DNA of 40,290 nt from Alphaproteobacteria bacterium (GTDB lineage Bacteria > Pseudomonadota > Alphaproteobacteria > UBA9219), in contig JAQVZU010000006.1 of assembly GCA_028708035.1 (NCBI GenBank), positions 1-40,290 on the forward strand, read 5' to 3'. Shown here in pieces: positions 1 to 6,985 of the stretch. Numbering within the stretch: the first letter of the stretch is position 1; every line of letters starts with the position of its first letter. The notes under the pieces are model-generated. The model was not told the origin of the DNA, made no database searches, and saw nothing but the letters and a program-made list of their open reading frames with translations. Made by a program: the position numbers and the translations under genes.

Positions 1-42
1 CCTCTCGGTCCTGGGCTCAAGGATGTAAAGCGCTCCACCCGA

Positions 43-279
43 TCAACGGACTTCGCCTGTGCAGGTGGGGGATTGATTGGCGCTGATATAGCAGTAGCTT
101 ACGCCGCCGGTCGATGTGTCCAAGCGAAAAACCCCCGCGTTGGCCGAAGGATTGCTGTGGTGCATCAGCACATAAGGGCCTCCGCCGCTCATGGCCTGCG
201 CTGTGTTCTGGCGGCATACGGCTAGAACGCTTCCTGCGATCATTGCCGCGCCGATAAGGATTGCTTGCGTGTTTGTCAT
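43..279 (-). CDS. small exported protein of unknown function
   Basis: A 78-residue protein. Residues 1-29 have the form of a signal peptide: a short polar start, a hydrophobic stretch around residues 7-20, and a possible cleavage site after AQA. The remainder carries a 'VFRLDTSTGGVSYCYI' stretch and two cysteines (in SYCY and PTCTG) that could form a disulfide. I recall similar short exported proteins with an FRLDT-TG-VS-C pattern in other Proteobacteria, with no known role. Its ATG overlaps the TGA of the ThyX-like gene upstream (ATGA), and an AGGAGG sits about 7 bases before the start, so translation is probably coupled. No function can be assigned. Confidence 0.7.
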   Translation of the reverse strand: MTNTQAILIGAAMIAGSVLAVCRQNTAQAMSGGGPYVLMHHSNPSANAGVFRLDTSTGGVSYCYISANQSPTCTGEVR

Positions 280-1688
280 GCTGCGCCTCCTTTGCTGCCT
301 TCTTTTTCCTTGATCGTCTGCTCACCGCGCTTTGCGCTCCAGCTATCCTCGTCGTGGTCGCCATAGAGCGCCATGCCGGGAATGTCGCGCTCGAGAATCG
401 CCAGCATCTTCTGCGCGATCGGGCGCAAAGACGGGTGGACAGTCTTGGCTGAGCGAAGCTCACCTATATAAACGGTCTCGGAAACGGAGTACGAGGCGTG
501 AACCAGCGCTTGCGTGCCCATCGGAAAGTAATACTGGCTCAGCGCCGGTGTAGCGCCGGGAACTTCTTTTTGCAGATCGGCTATGGCTTTGAATTGGGCA
601 GCGATGTCTTCCTTCAACGCGGCAGCGGCGTCGGAGGGCATATTCTCTTCAAACTGCGAGAGGTACCAAGGATTGAAGCCGAAGCGGCCGTCGATAAGCG
701 GAATCTGGCAAACGCCGTTGCGGTGGCGCTGAAGGTCCCGGAAAGAACCGAAGTCGAGAAGAAAGACGTAGTTGTATTTTCCGTACGATTCCAAGCGCCA
801 CGGCAGCGCAGCATAGCGCGGACGGGATGACAGGACTTCCATCTCGTTTTTTCGCAATGCCGCGAGATCGATGCTTTGCGGGCGGGCGACGATAGCCCCT
901 GCCCCGAGTTTTTCCTTTTCAGCCGAAGTCAGCGCGAAGCGCGCGGCAATATCTTCGACAGACACAAATGCGTTGCGAGGGGCGATTTTCGAACAGTACG
1001 CGTCAATGGGGTTTCCAGGAAGTTCGATGTCCGCCGCCTTGAAACTATGCGGGTATTTGGCGATAAGGCCGTCGAATATCCTATGCGCGGCATCGCGTAT
1101 TTCCGGCAGGGGGTGATGCTTCAGACGGCGAACATGGTCGCGCGCGGCGCGCAGAGACGTTGTCCAGCTTAGAAGCGTTGTCGTACCGATGGGAAGAAGC
1201 GAACGAGCGACATCAAAAGCCCGGGCGTACAGAGCGTTTTGCCAGATTTTCTCGGTCTTGTATTGAGCGGAATCGAAAGGATAGCGCTTCTTGAGCCCTT
1301 CGATCAGCAAAGGAAGCGCCCTGTTATAAATCTCTATCCATTTTGACTGAATGGCCTTAGAGGCTTCCGTCGCATACGGATCGACAACAGCCTGCTTCGA
1401 GAAATCCAGATAGCGGGTCGACGCTTCCTGCCCGTTATAGAGCGGGTTGTCTTGAATCGCTTTGGCGACGAGCATTGAAACTTGCTCGACAAATATTGTC
1501 GTAGCGCCGCAGTCGCCTATCGATGCGTGGCCATAGCCCACGTAATACTGATCCATGAATTTGCCGCTTCCCGACAATTTCAACTTTTCAAGATGCGTCA
1601 ATACACTTGCGGGGCTTCGCGAATAAAGCGCCTGCAACATGGCAAGATCTTCGGGATGCTGATCGTCAACGACAAATATATCGGGCAC
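276..1688 (-). CDS. double-length ThyX-like (FAD-dependent thymidylate synthase family) protein
   Basis: A 470-residue protein, about twice the usual ThyX length, which appears to be two ThyX-like halves. The first half (about 1-240) has GHASIGD near residue 53 and EASTRY at 88-93, matching the second part of the ThyX signature, followed by a RSLLPIGTT stretch and HPLPEIRDAA. The second half has RDLQRHR (RHR at 321-323), matching the first part of the signature, and its own ELRSAKTVHPSLRPIA stretch. ThyX makes dTMP from dUMP using methylene-THF, FAD and NADPH. Whether this split version is a thymidylate synthase is unknown. I chose the GTG at 1688 because AAGGAG lies six bases before it; the ATG 57 bases further upstream has no comparable site. 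The gene overlaps the small exported protein downstream by four bases. Confidence 0.8.
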   Translation of the reverse strand: MPDIFVVDDQHPEDLAMLQALYSRSPASVLTHLEKLKLSGSGKFMDQYYVGYGHASIGDCGATTIFVEQVSMLVAKAIQDNPLYNGQEASTRYLDFSKQAVVDPYATEASKAIQSKWIEIYNRALPLLIEGLKKRYPFDSAQYKTEKIWQNALYARAFDVARSLLPIGTTTLLSWTTSLRAARDHVRRLKHHPLPEIRDAAHRIFDGLIAKYPHSFKAADIELPGNPIDAYCSKIAPRNAFVSVEDIAARFALTSAEKEKLGAGAIVARPQSIDLAALRKNEMEVLSSRPRYAALPWRLESYGKYNYVFLLDFGSFRDLQRHRNGVCQIPLIDGRFGFNPWYLSQFEENMPSDAAAALKEDIAAQFKAIADLQKEVPGATPALSQYYFPMGTQALVHASYSVSETVYIGELRSAKTVHPSLRPIAQKMLAILERDIPGMALYGDHDEDSWSAKRGEQTIKEKEGSKGGAA

Positions 1689-1801
1689 GGAGGACTCCTT
1701 GACTGACAATGCTTTGATTATCCTAGAAAGCCAGTGATTCTCCAACGGGTCTTTGCGCTTAAACCAAGAGAACCCTTTGGTTAAAAAACCGGATTATTTC
1801 G

Positions 1802-1831
1802 TTGATCCTAACAACTATGCCGTACTAGATT
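1802..1831 (+). promoter_or_regulatory. possible sigma-70 promoter for the small membrane protein gene
   Basis: TTGATC at 1802-1807 and TAGATT at 1826-1831 are separated by 18 bases. They lie about 40 bases before the chosen start at 1872. Pattern match only. Confidence 0.3.
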
Positions 1832-1871
1832 GTTACAGTATTATGAATTCAACATTTGGCGAAGGTATATT

Positions 1872-2270
1872 ATGAGCAACGACGATTCTGTTTTCGGTAG
1901 CATTTTTATGGCAGCGGAACTATCCGCTTTAGGGATGATAGGCAAGGCTGGTCTGGATGCAACCCATGGTAATTGGATTACGGTTGGAACCGATCTCTTT
2001 GCCGCCGGAATGTTAGCGTTTGGCGGCGTAGAAATCGGTATGTATTCCAAATGCGATTCATCTCCGGGAAGGAGTCTTGTGCATTCTTTTCTGGAAGCGG
2101 CTTGCGCAGTTTGCGGAGCGGGTTTAGCTGCTACGAGTTTTTTTGAAGCGAATAATGCGGGACAGGAATTCGGAACAAGCGTTTTTTTGGTTGGCGGCGG
2201 ATCTGCCGCATATAATGCCATTGCAGGCTTGCGCCGTTTAAAGAACCTTCCCAAGGCGGCGAACGGTTAG
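1872..2270 (+). CDS. small Gly/Ala-rich membrane protein, unknown
   Basis: A 132-residue protein with no family I recognise. It has three or four moderately hydrophobic Gly/Ala-rich segments (roughly residues 8-24, 35-56, 73-92 and 103-118), so it probably sits in the inner membrane. The C-terminus is basic (LRRLKNLPKAANG). I chose the ATG at 1872 because GAAGG lies about seven bases upstream; the longer form from 1830 has no such site and would add 14 atypical residues. The gene stands alone between a divergent ThyX-like gene and the downstream HEPN-like gene. Function unknown. Confidence 0.6.
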   Translation: MSNDDSVFGSIFMAAELSALGMIGKAGLDATHGNWITVGTDLFAAGMLAFGGVEIGMYSKCDSSPGRSLVHSFLEAACAVCGAGLAATSFFEANNAGQEFGTSVFLVGGGSAAYNAIAGLRRLKNLPKAANG

Positions 2271-2595
2271 AGCGTCCGTGTGCGTCGCTTACACTTGACG
2301 GCGAGAGGGAAATTATTATCGCTCTCCACAAATCTCAAACGGCGCCGATGCCACAGTTTTGCCATTTGGGGGAAATTTATGAGTGCGCAAAGAGCAACGA
2401 GAGGCCAGTATAAATACCGACCGCGAACGGATGCTGCGAATTTGAATTAACCATATTCTCGCATTGACTGAAGCGGTCCCGAATCGTAACGCTTTTGAGG
2501 CTGAAGCGTTCCCTCGCTTCACAAAATAAGGAGTCGGACGTGGCCTGCGCAGACATTTCCCGAAACCTATCCAACCTCTAAACACGGAAAATCGA
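2271..2595. other. intergenic stretch, 325 bases
   Basis: No gene with convincing coding character on either strand. The two minus-strand ORFs here have no ribosome-binding site or recognisable content. The only element worth noting is a 13-codon mini-ORF at 2540-2581, listed separately. Confidence 0.5.
2540..2581 (+). CDS. possible 13-codon leader ORF before the HEPN-like gene
   Basis: A GTG codon at 2540 follows AAGGAG at a good distance (six bases). The frame reads VACADISRNLSNL and stops with TAA at 2579-2581, 14 bases before the ATG of the next gene. That next gene has only a weak ribosome-binding site of its own (CGGAAA), so a translated leader could feed ribosomes to it. The ORF is short enough to be chance. 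Confidence 0.25.
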   Translation: MACADISRNLSNL

Positions 2596-3519
2596 ATGAA
2601 GCAACTTAACTCCTACCGTTTCTATGAACTGGGCGCCAAACTTCACAGCCTTTTGGTAACCGAAGGCGGAGCCCGGATCTCGGAAATGTTTTCTCCGTTG
2701 AGCGAAGCCCAAACCTTGCTCGATGGATTTATCAAAGGCGACGTGATCTCGCTCTCGACGTCAAAGTCAGACGCGGTCAAGCTGCTCAACAAGATCGGAG
2801 CGATCTTCAACCGCTACTTTATCGATCCGGCGAGCAAGCAGCTCAAGGCGCAAGATACGGAAGACCGTATCGATATGCATGAGATGTCGATACTGCGCGG
2901 ACTGGTCGAGAAGTTCGAGCATGCGCTTGCGGCGGAATTGAACTGCGCCCCAACGTACGTTTCGGACAAGTGCGGCATTTATTCCACATACGACCTCGCC
3001 GAAAACGCGCACGAGATCTTTGCGGAAAATCTGAGGACGGTCATCCCCGCCGACGCGCAAAACGAAATTTGCTTTGCGGGCCGCGCTCTTGCCTTTGGGT
3101 TTGGAACTGCATCTGTGGTGCATACGCTGCGGGCTATCGAAATGACGCTTCGCGTTTATTACGAGGTATTCGCAGGATCGGTGCCCGCGAAGGCCGAGAG
3201 GAATTACTCGTTTTACATCAAGAAGCTCATGGCGCTCGCGGAAGAGGAAGACCGCAATCCTCGCCCCGACAAGCGCGTGATTCAGATGCTTGCGCAGATT
3301 AAGGAGCACTATCGCAATCCGTTGATTATCGCCGACTCTTCGGCAACGGTTGACGAAGCTTTACAGCTGTTTGGCATGGCAAGCGCTCTTGTGTCGATGA
3401 TGGCCGAAGCCGTTTTTCTTGCGCGCCAAAAGGCCATTAAATCCGCCACAGCAGCGCTCGATCCAAGCGAGAGCGAATCGGAAGACACCGCTCCGGCGTC
3501 GAAGAACGCCGCGGCGTAA
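2596..3519 (+). CDS. HEPN-like all-helical protein, unknown role
   Basis: A 307-residue, probably cytoplasmic, helical protein. The region from about 150 to 285 contains a stretch 'AFGFGTASVVHTLRAIEMTL' and then HYRNPLIIADS with a following deA-LF-type helix. This order resembles stand-alone HEPN-type proteins, where the loop usually reads RNPLxHP. Here the position expected to carry the catalytic histidine of the R-x4-H motif is not histidine (R240-N-P-L-I-I), so RNase activity is doubtful. The C-terminal 25 residues are low-complexity Ser/Glu/Ala. A clear intrinsic terminator follows, so the gene ends its transcript. The HEPN assignment is from pattern resemblance only. Confidence 0.6.
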   Translation: MKQLNSYRFYELGAKLHSLLVTEGGARISEMFSPLSEAQTLLDGFIKGDVISLSTSKSDAVKLLNKIGAIFNRYFIDPASKQLKAQDTEDRIDMHEMSILRGLVEKFEHALAAELNCAPTYVSDKCGIYSTYDLAENAHEIFAENLRTVIPADAQNEICFAGRALAFGFGTASVVHTLRAIEMTLRVYYEVFAGSVPAKAERNYSFYIKKLMALAEEEDRNPRPDKRVIQMLAQIKEHYRNPLIIADSSATVDEALQLFGMASALVSMMAEAVFLARQKAIKSATAALDPSESESEDTAPASKNAAA

Positions 3520-3538
3520 GTATCTTTTCGATTTTCTG

Positions 3539-3570
3539 AAAAGCCCGCGTCAAAAGCGCGGGCTTTTTTT
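3539..3570 (+). terminator. intrinsic terminator after the HEPN-like gene
   Basis: A GC-rich hairpin (AAAGCCCGCG paired with CGCGGGCTTT, loop of about seven bases) is followed directly by a run of T residues. It starts about 20 bases after the stop codon. Confidence 0.85.
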
Positions 3571-3767
3571 AAGAATCGGACGAAATATTCGTTTTATTAA
3601 CCCTAATTAAGAGTCGCGATCCTTTCCACAAAACCCTGGAATCTCCCAAATTTGCTGCTAATATGATCTCGAAGTTTCTTTTTGGAAGCTTTAATCGATC
3701 CTCATAAATAATAATGCCTGGTGGATCGTTCGAATGCTTAATCGCATCCGGCAAGAGCGAAAAGTTA

Positions 3768-3776
3768 TGGTATAAT
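3768..3776 (+). promoter_or_regulatory. extended -10 promoter for trcR
   Basis: TGGTATAAT at 3768-3776 is a perfect extended -10 element (TGn plus TATAAT). No good -35 hexamer lies 17 bases upstream, as expected for extended -10 promoters. Transcription would start near 3783 and give a leader of about 27 bases before the trcR ATG. Confidence 0.6.
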
Positions 3777-3809
3777 TTATGCGCGGGGAAGCCGCGATAG
3801 GAGACGACA

Positions 3810-4532
3810 ATGGCACAACCTCTAATGCCCAAAGCAACCGCTGTATGGCTTGTGGAAAATACAACTCTGACCTTCGATCAGATTGCGGGGTTCTGCGGCC
3901 TGCACCGGCTCGAAGTCCAAGCGATTGCCGATGGCGAAGTCGCGATCAGCATCGTGGGCTTGGACCCGGTTTATAATGGCCAATTAACGTTGGAAGAAAT
4001 CAAGCGCTGCGAAGCGGACCCTCGCGCCCACCTTAAGATGACCAAAAGCGACTTGCCTCTTCCTCAAATGCGCACGAAAGGCGCGCGGTACACGCCTGTC
4101 TCGAAGCGCGGCGAAAAACCGGACGCCATCGCATATCTCATCAAGAATTATCCGGAGCTTCTCGATGCGCAAATTGCGCGCCTGTTGGGAACGACCAAGG
4201 AAACTATTGGAAAAGTCCGCGACCGTTCACACTGGAACACAGCAAACATCAAGCCGCAAAATCCGGTTTTGCTCGGCCTGTGCAAACAAGCGGATCTCGA
4301 AGCCGCAGTCAAACGCGCCCAAAGGCGTGTCGAGCGCGAACAAGGCCCGCAAGAGACTGCACCAGAAACCTCACTGCAGGAATCTTCGATTGATACGATG
4401 GCTCCGATTGATCAGCCCGCTGAGCCGGAAGCCGACCAGAATCCTACAGAAGGTTTTGCCAGCACGCCAAGCAGCCAGCAAGATGAGCAACCCGAAATCG
4501 ACCATGACGCGATGATTAAGAGCTTGGGCTAA
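3810..4532 (+). CDS. trcR: cell cycle transcriptional regulator TrcR (DUF1013)
   Basis: A 240-residue protein matching the DUF1013 family, which is conserved in Alphaproteobacteria and named TrcR. The first 180 residues are well conserved in type: MAQPLMPKATAVWLVENT at the N-terminus, a helical AIADGEVA segment, and the LLDAQIARLLGTTKETI helix-turn-helix-like region near 115-130, followed by a WNTANIKP stretch. The last 60 residues are a low-complexity Gln/Glu/Pro/Ser tail, which is variable in the family. AGGAG lies seven bases before the ATG. Family knowledge links it to cell-cycle gene transcription in Caulobacter-like bacteria; DNA binding here is inferred. Its stop overlaps the convergent anmK stop by a few bases. 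Confidence 0.9.
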   Translation: MAQPLMPKATAVWLVENTTLTFDQIAGFCGLHRLEVQAIADGEVAISIVGLDPVYNGQLTLEEIKRCEADPRAHLKMTKSDLPLPQMRTKGARYTPVSKRGEKPDAIAYLIKNYPELLDAQIARLLGTTKETIGKVRDRSHWNTANIKPQNPVLLGLCKQADLEAAVKRAQRRVEREQGPQETAPETSLQESSIDTMAPIDQPAEPEADQNPTEGFASTPSSQQDEQPEIDHDAMIKSLG

Positions 4533-5665
4533 AGAGGGTTTCTCTCTCCGTCGCCAGCAAAGGTTTGGCCGTCAATCTTCGAGTTGTTAAGTTTTCCCCC
4601 GGGCATTGCTTTTGGCACTCCCGTTGTTTTGGGAAGGCTTAAAGGCAGCCCACAAAGAGAACGTACGGCCAGCCATGCAAAGGCTTCGGCTTCCAGACCG
4701 TCACCGCTCCAGCCTAATTCATCTACCGAAAGCGTTTTGAGGCCCGAAACGAACTCAATCCATTTCATCAGGGTGAGATTGTGGCGGCCACCGCCTGCGA
4801 CGTAGACGGCTTTCGATTTTACGGGCAGAAAGGACAGGCTGCGCTGAACGGCCATGGCGGTCATCATCGTGAGCGTGGCCGCACCATCGGCGGCATTAAG
4901 ATGCTCGGGCGATTGTTTTGCGAAGTCATCGCGGTCAAGAGATTTCGGCGGCGTCCGGCGGAAGAAGTCGAGGCTAAGCGCTTTTTCAACGTGCGCGGCA
5001 TCGACGTGGCCTAAGGCCGCAAGTTCGCCATTATAATCAAAAGGCCTGCCCGTATGCCGCAAGATCCAATCGTCGATCAGCGCATTTCCGGGGCCGATAT
5101 CGAAAGCGAGGATATCGTCATTTCCTTCGCCCCCCACCCAAGTGACATTTGAGACTCCCCCGATGTTGAGGATCAGGATGGGTTTGGGAAGATTGACTAC
5201 CAGAGCCCTGTGATAAAGCGGCACGAGAGGCGCGCCATTGCCTCCCGCAAGCACATCAGCGGTACGGAAATCGTTCACCACGTCGATCCCGACGAGCTTT
5301 GCGAGAAGCAAGCCGTCGCCGATCTGGATTGTCCGGCGCTGCTCGGGATGGTGGTAAATGGTTTGGCCGTGAAAACCGACGATATCCGCCTTCTCACCCG
5401 TTTTTCGCAAAAGTTCGAGAAGGATCTCGGCATGTTTTTCGGTCAACTCGCGCTCGAAGTCGCGGACAAATTCGTCGTCCGTTCCATGCGAATTTCCAAG
5501 GCATTTGCGTAGCTTGGCGCGGAAGTCATCAGCGTATGGCTTTCCGAAGAATCCCAAGGGGCGGACATAGTTCTCACCGTCGGTTTCGATCAGCGCGGCG
5601 TCTATTCCGTCTATCGAGGTGCCGCTCATTAGTCCCGCGGCTTTATAAAGTTTTTTTGGCTTCAT
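4529..5665 (-). CDS. anmK: anhydro-N-acetylmuramic acid kinase
   Basis: A 378-residue cytoplasmic sugar kinase of the ASKHA fold. AnmK phosphorylates and opens 1,6-anhydro-MurNAc, returning peptidoglycan turnover products to the MurNAc-6-P pool. The nucleotide-binding MSGTSIDGID is at residues 13-22. Further family landmarks are VVNDFRTADVLAGGNGAPLV (usually GGQGAPL), NIGGVSNVTW, FDIGPGNALID and VAGGGRHN. Length is normal for AnmK. The gene is divergent from tyrS, a common alphaproteobacterial arrangement, and converges on trcR with a four-base overlap of the stop codons, so read-through from either side would make antisense RNA. I see no strong ribosome-binding site before the ATG. Confidence 0.96.
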   Translation of the reverse strand: MKPKKLYKAAGLMSGTSIDGIDAALIETDGENYVRPLGFFGKPYADDFRAKLRKCLGNSHGTDDEFVRDFERELTEKHAEILLELLRKTGEKADIVGFHGQTIYHHPEQRRTIQIGDGLLLAKLVGIDVVNDFRTADVLAGGNGAPLVPLYHRALVVNLPKPILILNIGGVSNVTWVGGEGNDDILAFDIGPGNALIDDWILRHTGRPFDYNGELAALGHVDAAHVEKALSLDFFRRTPPKSLDRDDFAKQSPEHLNAADGAATLTMMTAMAVQRSLSFLPVKSKAVYVAGGGRHNLTLMKWIEFVSGLKTLSVDELGWSGDGLEAEAFAWLAVRSLCGLPLSLPKTTGVPKAMPGGKLNNSKIDGQTFAGDGERNPL

Positions 5666-5691
5666 GTAACAGAAAAGGTTGGCTACTATCT

Positions 5692-5721
5692 TTGACCCAG
5701 GCAGACACTAGCCGATAAAAT
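5692..5721 (+). promoter_or_regulatory. probable sigma-70 promoter for tyrS
   Basis: TTGACC (5692-5697) and TAAAAT (5716-5721) are 18 bases apart in the anmK-tyrS divergent gap. Transcription would start only about eight bases before the tyrS ATG at 5737, so the leader would be very short. Confidence 0.5.
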
Positions 5722-5736
5722 ATAGGGTTTAAAGGG

Positions 5737-6981
5737 ATGTCGAATTTCAAGTCAGACTTTCTACGCGTTATGCGTGAGCGCGGGCACGTTAACCAATGCA
5801 CAGATTTCGAAGCTTTGGACCGCAAGGCATCCAGCGAAGTTATTTCGGGATATATTGGGTTCGACGCGACGGCGGACAGTCTGCACGTGGGTAATCTGGC
5901 CGGTATCATGATGCTGCGCAGGTTGCAGCAGACGGGGCACAGGCCCATTGTATTGATGGGCGGCGGGACGACCAAGATAGGCGATCCTTCGGGAAAAGAC
6001 GAATTGCGGAGGGTTTTATCGGATGAGACCATTGCGTCCAATATCGCGGGAATCAAGAAAGCTTTCGCGCATTTCCTGACGTTTGGCGAGGGAAAGACGG
6101 ATGCCGTGATGGTCAACAACGCCGACTGGCTGGACAATCTTGGATACATTCCGTTTTTGCGCGAGGTGGGAAGGCATTTTACGATCAACCGGATGCTGAC
6201 GTTCGACTCCGTCAAGCTGAGACTTGAACGCGAACAACCGCTGACATTCCTTGAGTTCAATTACATGATTATGCAGGGCTATGACTTTGTGGAGATGTAC
6301 AAGCGTCTTGGCGTGACGCTGCAAATGGGCGGATCGGATCAATGGGGCAACATTGTCAACGGCGTCGAGTTGGGACGCAGGATGAAGGATATCGAGCTAT
6401 TCGGGCTGACTACTCCTTTAATCACCAAGGCATCGGGCGAAAAAATGGGCAAGTCGGTTTCCGGAGCCGTGTGGATCAACAAAGATAGGCTGAGTCCCTA
6501 CGACTACTGGCAGTTCTGGCGCAATACCGAGGATGCCGATGTCGTGCGCTTCCTGAAGCTTTTCACAGACCTGCCCTTGAGCGAGATCGATAAACTGGGA
6601 AAGCTGCGCGATGCAGAGATCAACGAAGCCAAGAAGATTTTAGCCTTCGAGGCCACGAAGCTTGCGCATGGCGAAGAAGAGGCTTTGGCAGCTACGAAGA
6701 CGGCGAGCGAAGCCTTCGAGGGAAGTGGGAAGGCTGCGGACTTGCCGACATACACGTTCTCGCGCGACGCAAAGCCGTTGATTGTCGATGTCGTGGTGTC
6801 TCTTGGGCTTGCGTCGTCGAAAGGCGAGGCGAAGCGGCTGATAGAGCAAGGCGGCATCAGGCTCAACGATGCGCCGGTGACGTCCTTAGCCGCAACGATC
6901 GAAACGAGCCAATTGGACGCGACCGGGATTGCACGCATCAGCGTGGGCAAGAAAAAACGTGCCCTTGCAAAGGCGGTGTGA
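5737..6981 (+). CDS. tyrS: tyrosyl-tRNA synthetase
   Basis: A 414-residue class I aminoacyl-tRNA synthetase that charges tRNA-Tyr. The Rossmann-fold catalytic domain has the HIGH-type motif as HVGN (50-53), then [25 protein letters not shown] substrate pocket follows, and the KMSKS loop is KMGKS (236-240). The C-terminal part, from about 345, is an S4 RNA-binding domain ([19 protein letters not shown]). Length is normal. AAAGGG sits directly before the ATG. It is the first gene of a run with the ABC exporter, whose probable start lies four bases after the tyrS stop. Confidence 0.97.
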   Translation: MSNFKSDFLRVMRERGHVNQCTDFEALDRKASSEVISGYIGFDATADSLHVGNLAGIMMLRRLQQTGHRPIVLMGGGTTKIGDPSGKDELRRVLSDETIASNIAGIKKAFAHFLTFGEGKTDAVMVNNADWLDNLGYIPFLREVGRHFTINRMLTFDSVKLRLEREQPLTFLEFNYMIMQGYDFVEMYKRLGVTLQMGGSDQWGNIVNGVELGRRMKDIELFGLTTPLITKASGEKMGKSVSGAVWINKDRLSPYDYWQFWRNTEDADVVRFLKLFTDLPLSEIDKLGKLRDAEINEAKKILAFEATKLAHGEEEALAATKTASEAFEGSGKAADLPTYTFSRDAKPLIVDVVVSLGLASSKGEAKRLIEQGGIRLNDAPVTSLAATIETSQLDATGIARISVGKKKRALAKAV

Positions 6982-6985
6982 CGAC

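Noticed and set aside
17-463. 148-codon minus-strand ORF
   Set aside because: Overlaps the small exported gene and the ThyX-like 3' end in another frame; Arg/Ser/His-rich composition typical of a shadow.
1757-1790. Imperfect AACCAA/TTGGTT inverted repeat upstream of the ThyX-like gene
   Set aside because: Arms do not align exactly and there is no T run in the correct direction for a terminator.
2767-3309. 180-codon minus-strand ORF
   Set aside because: Lies wholly inside the HEPN-like gene and has shadow composition.
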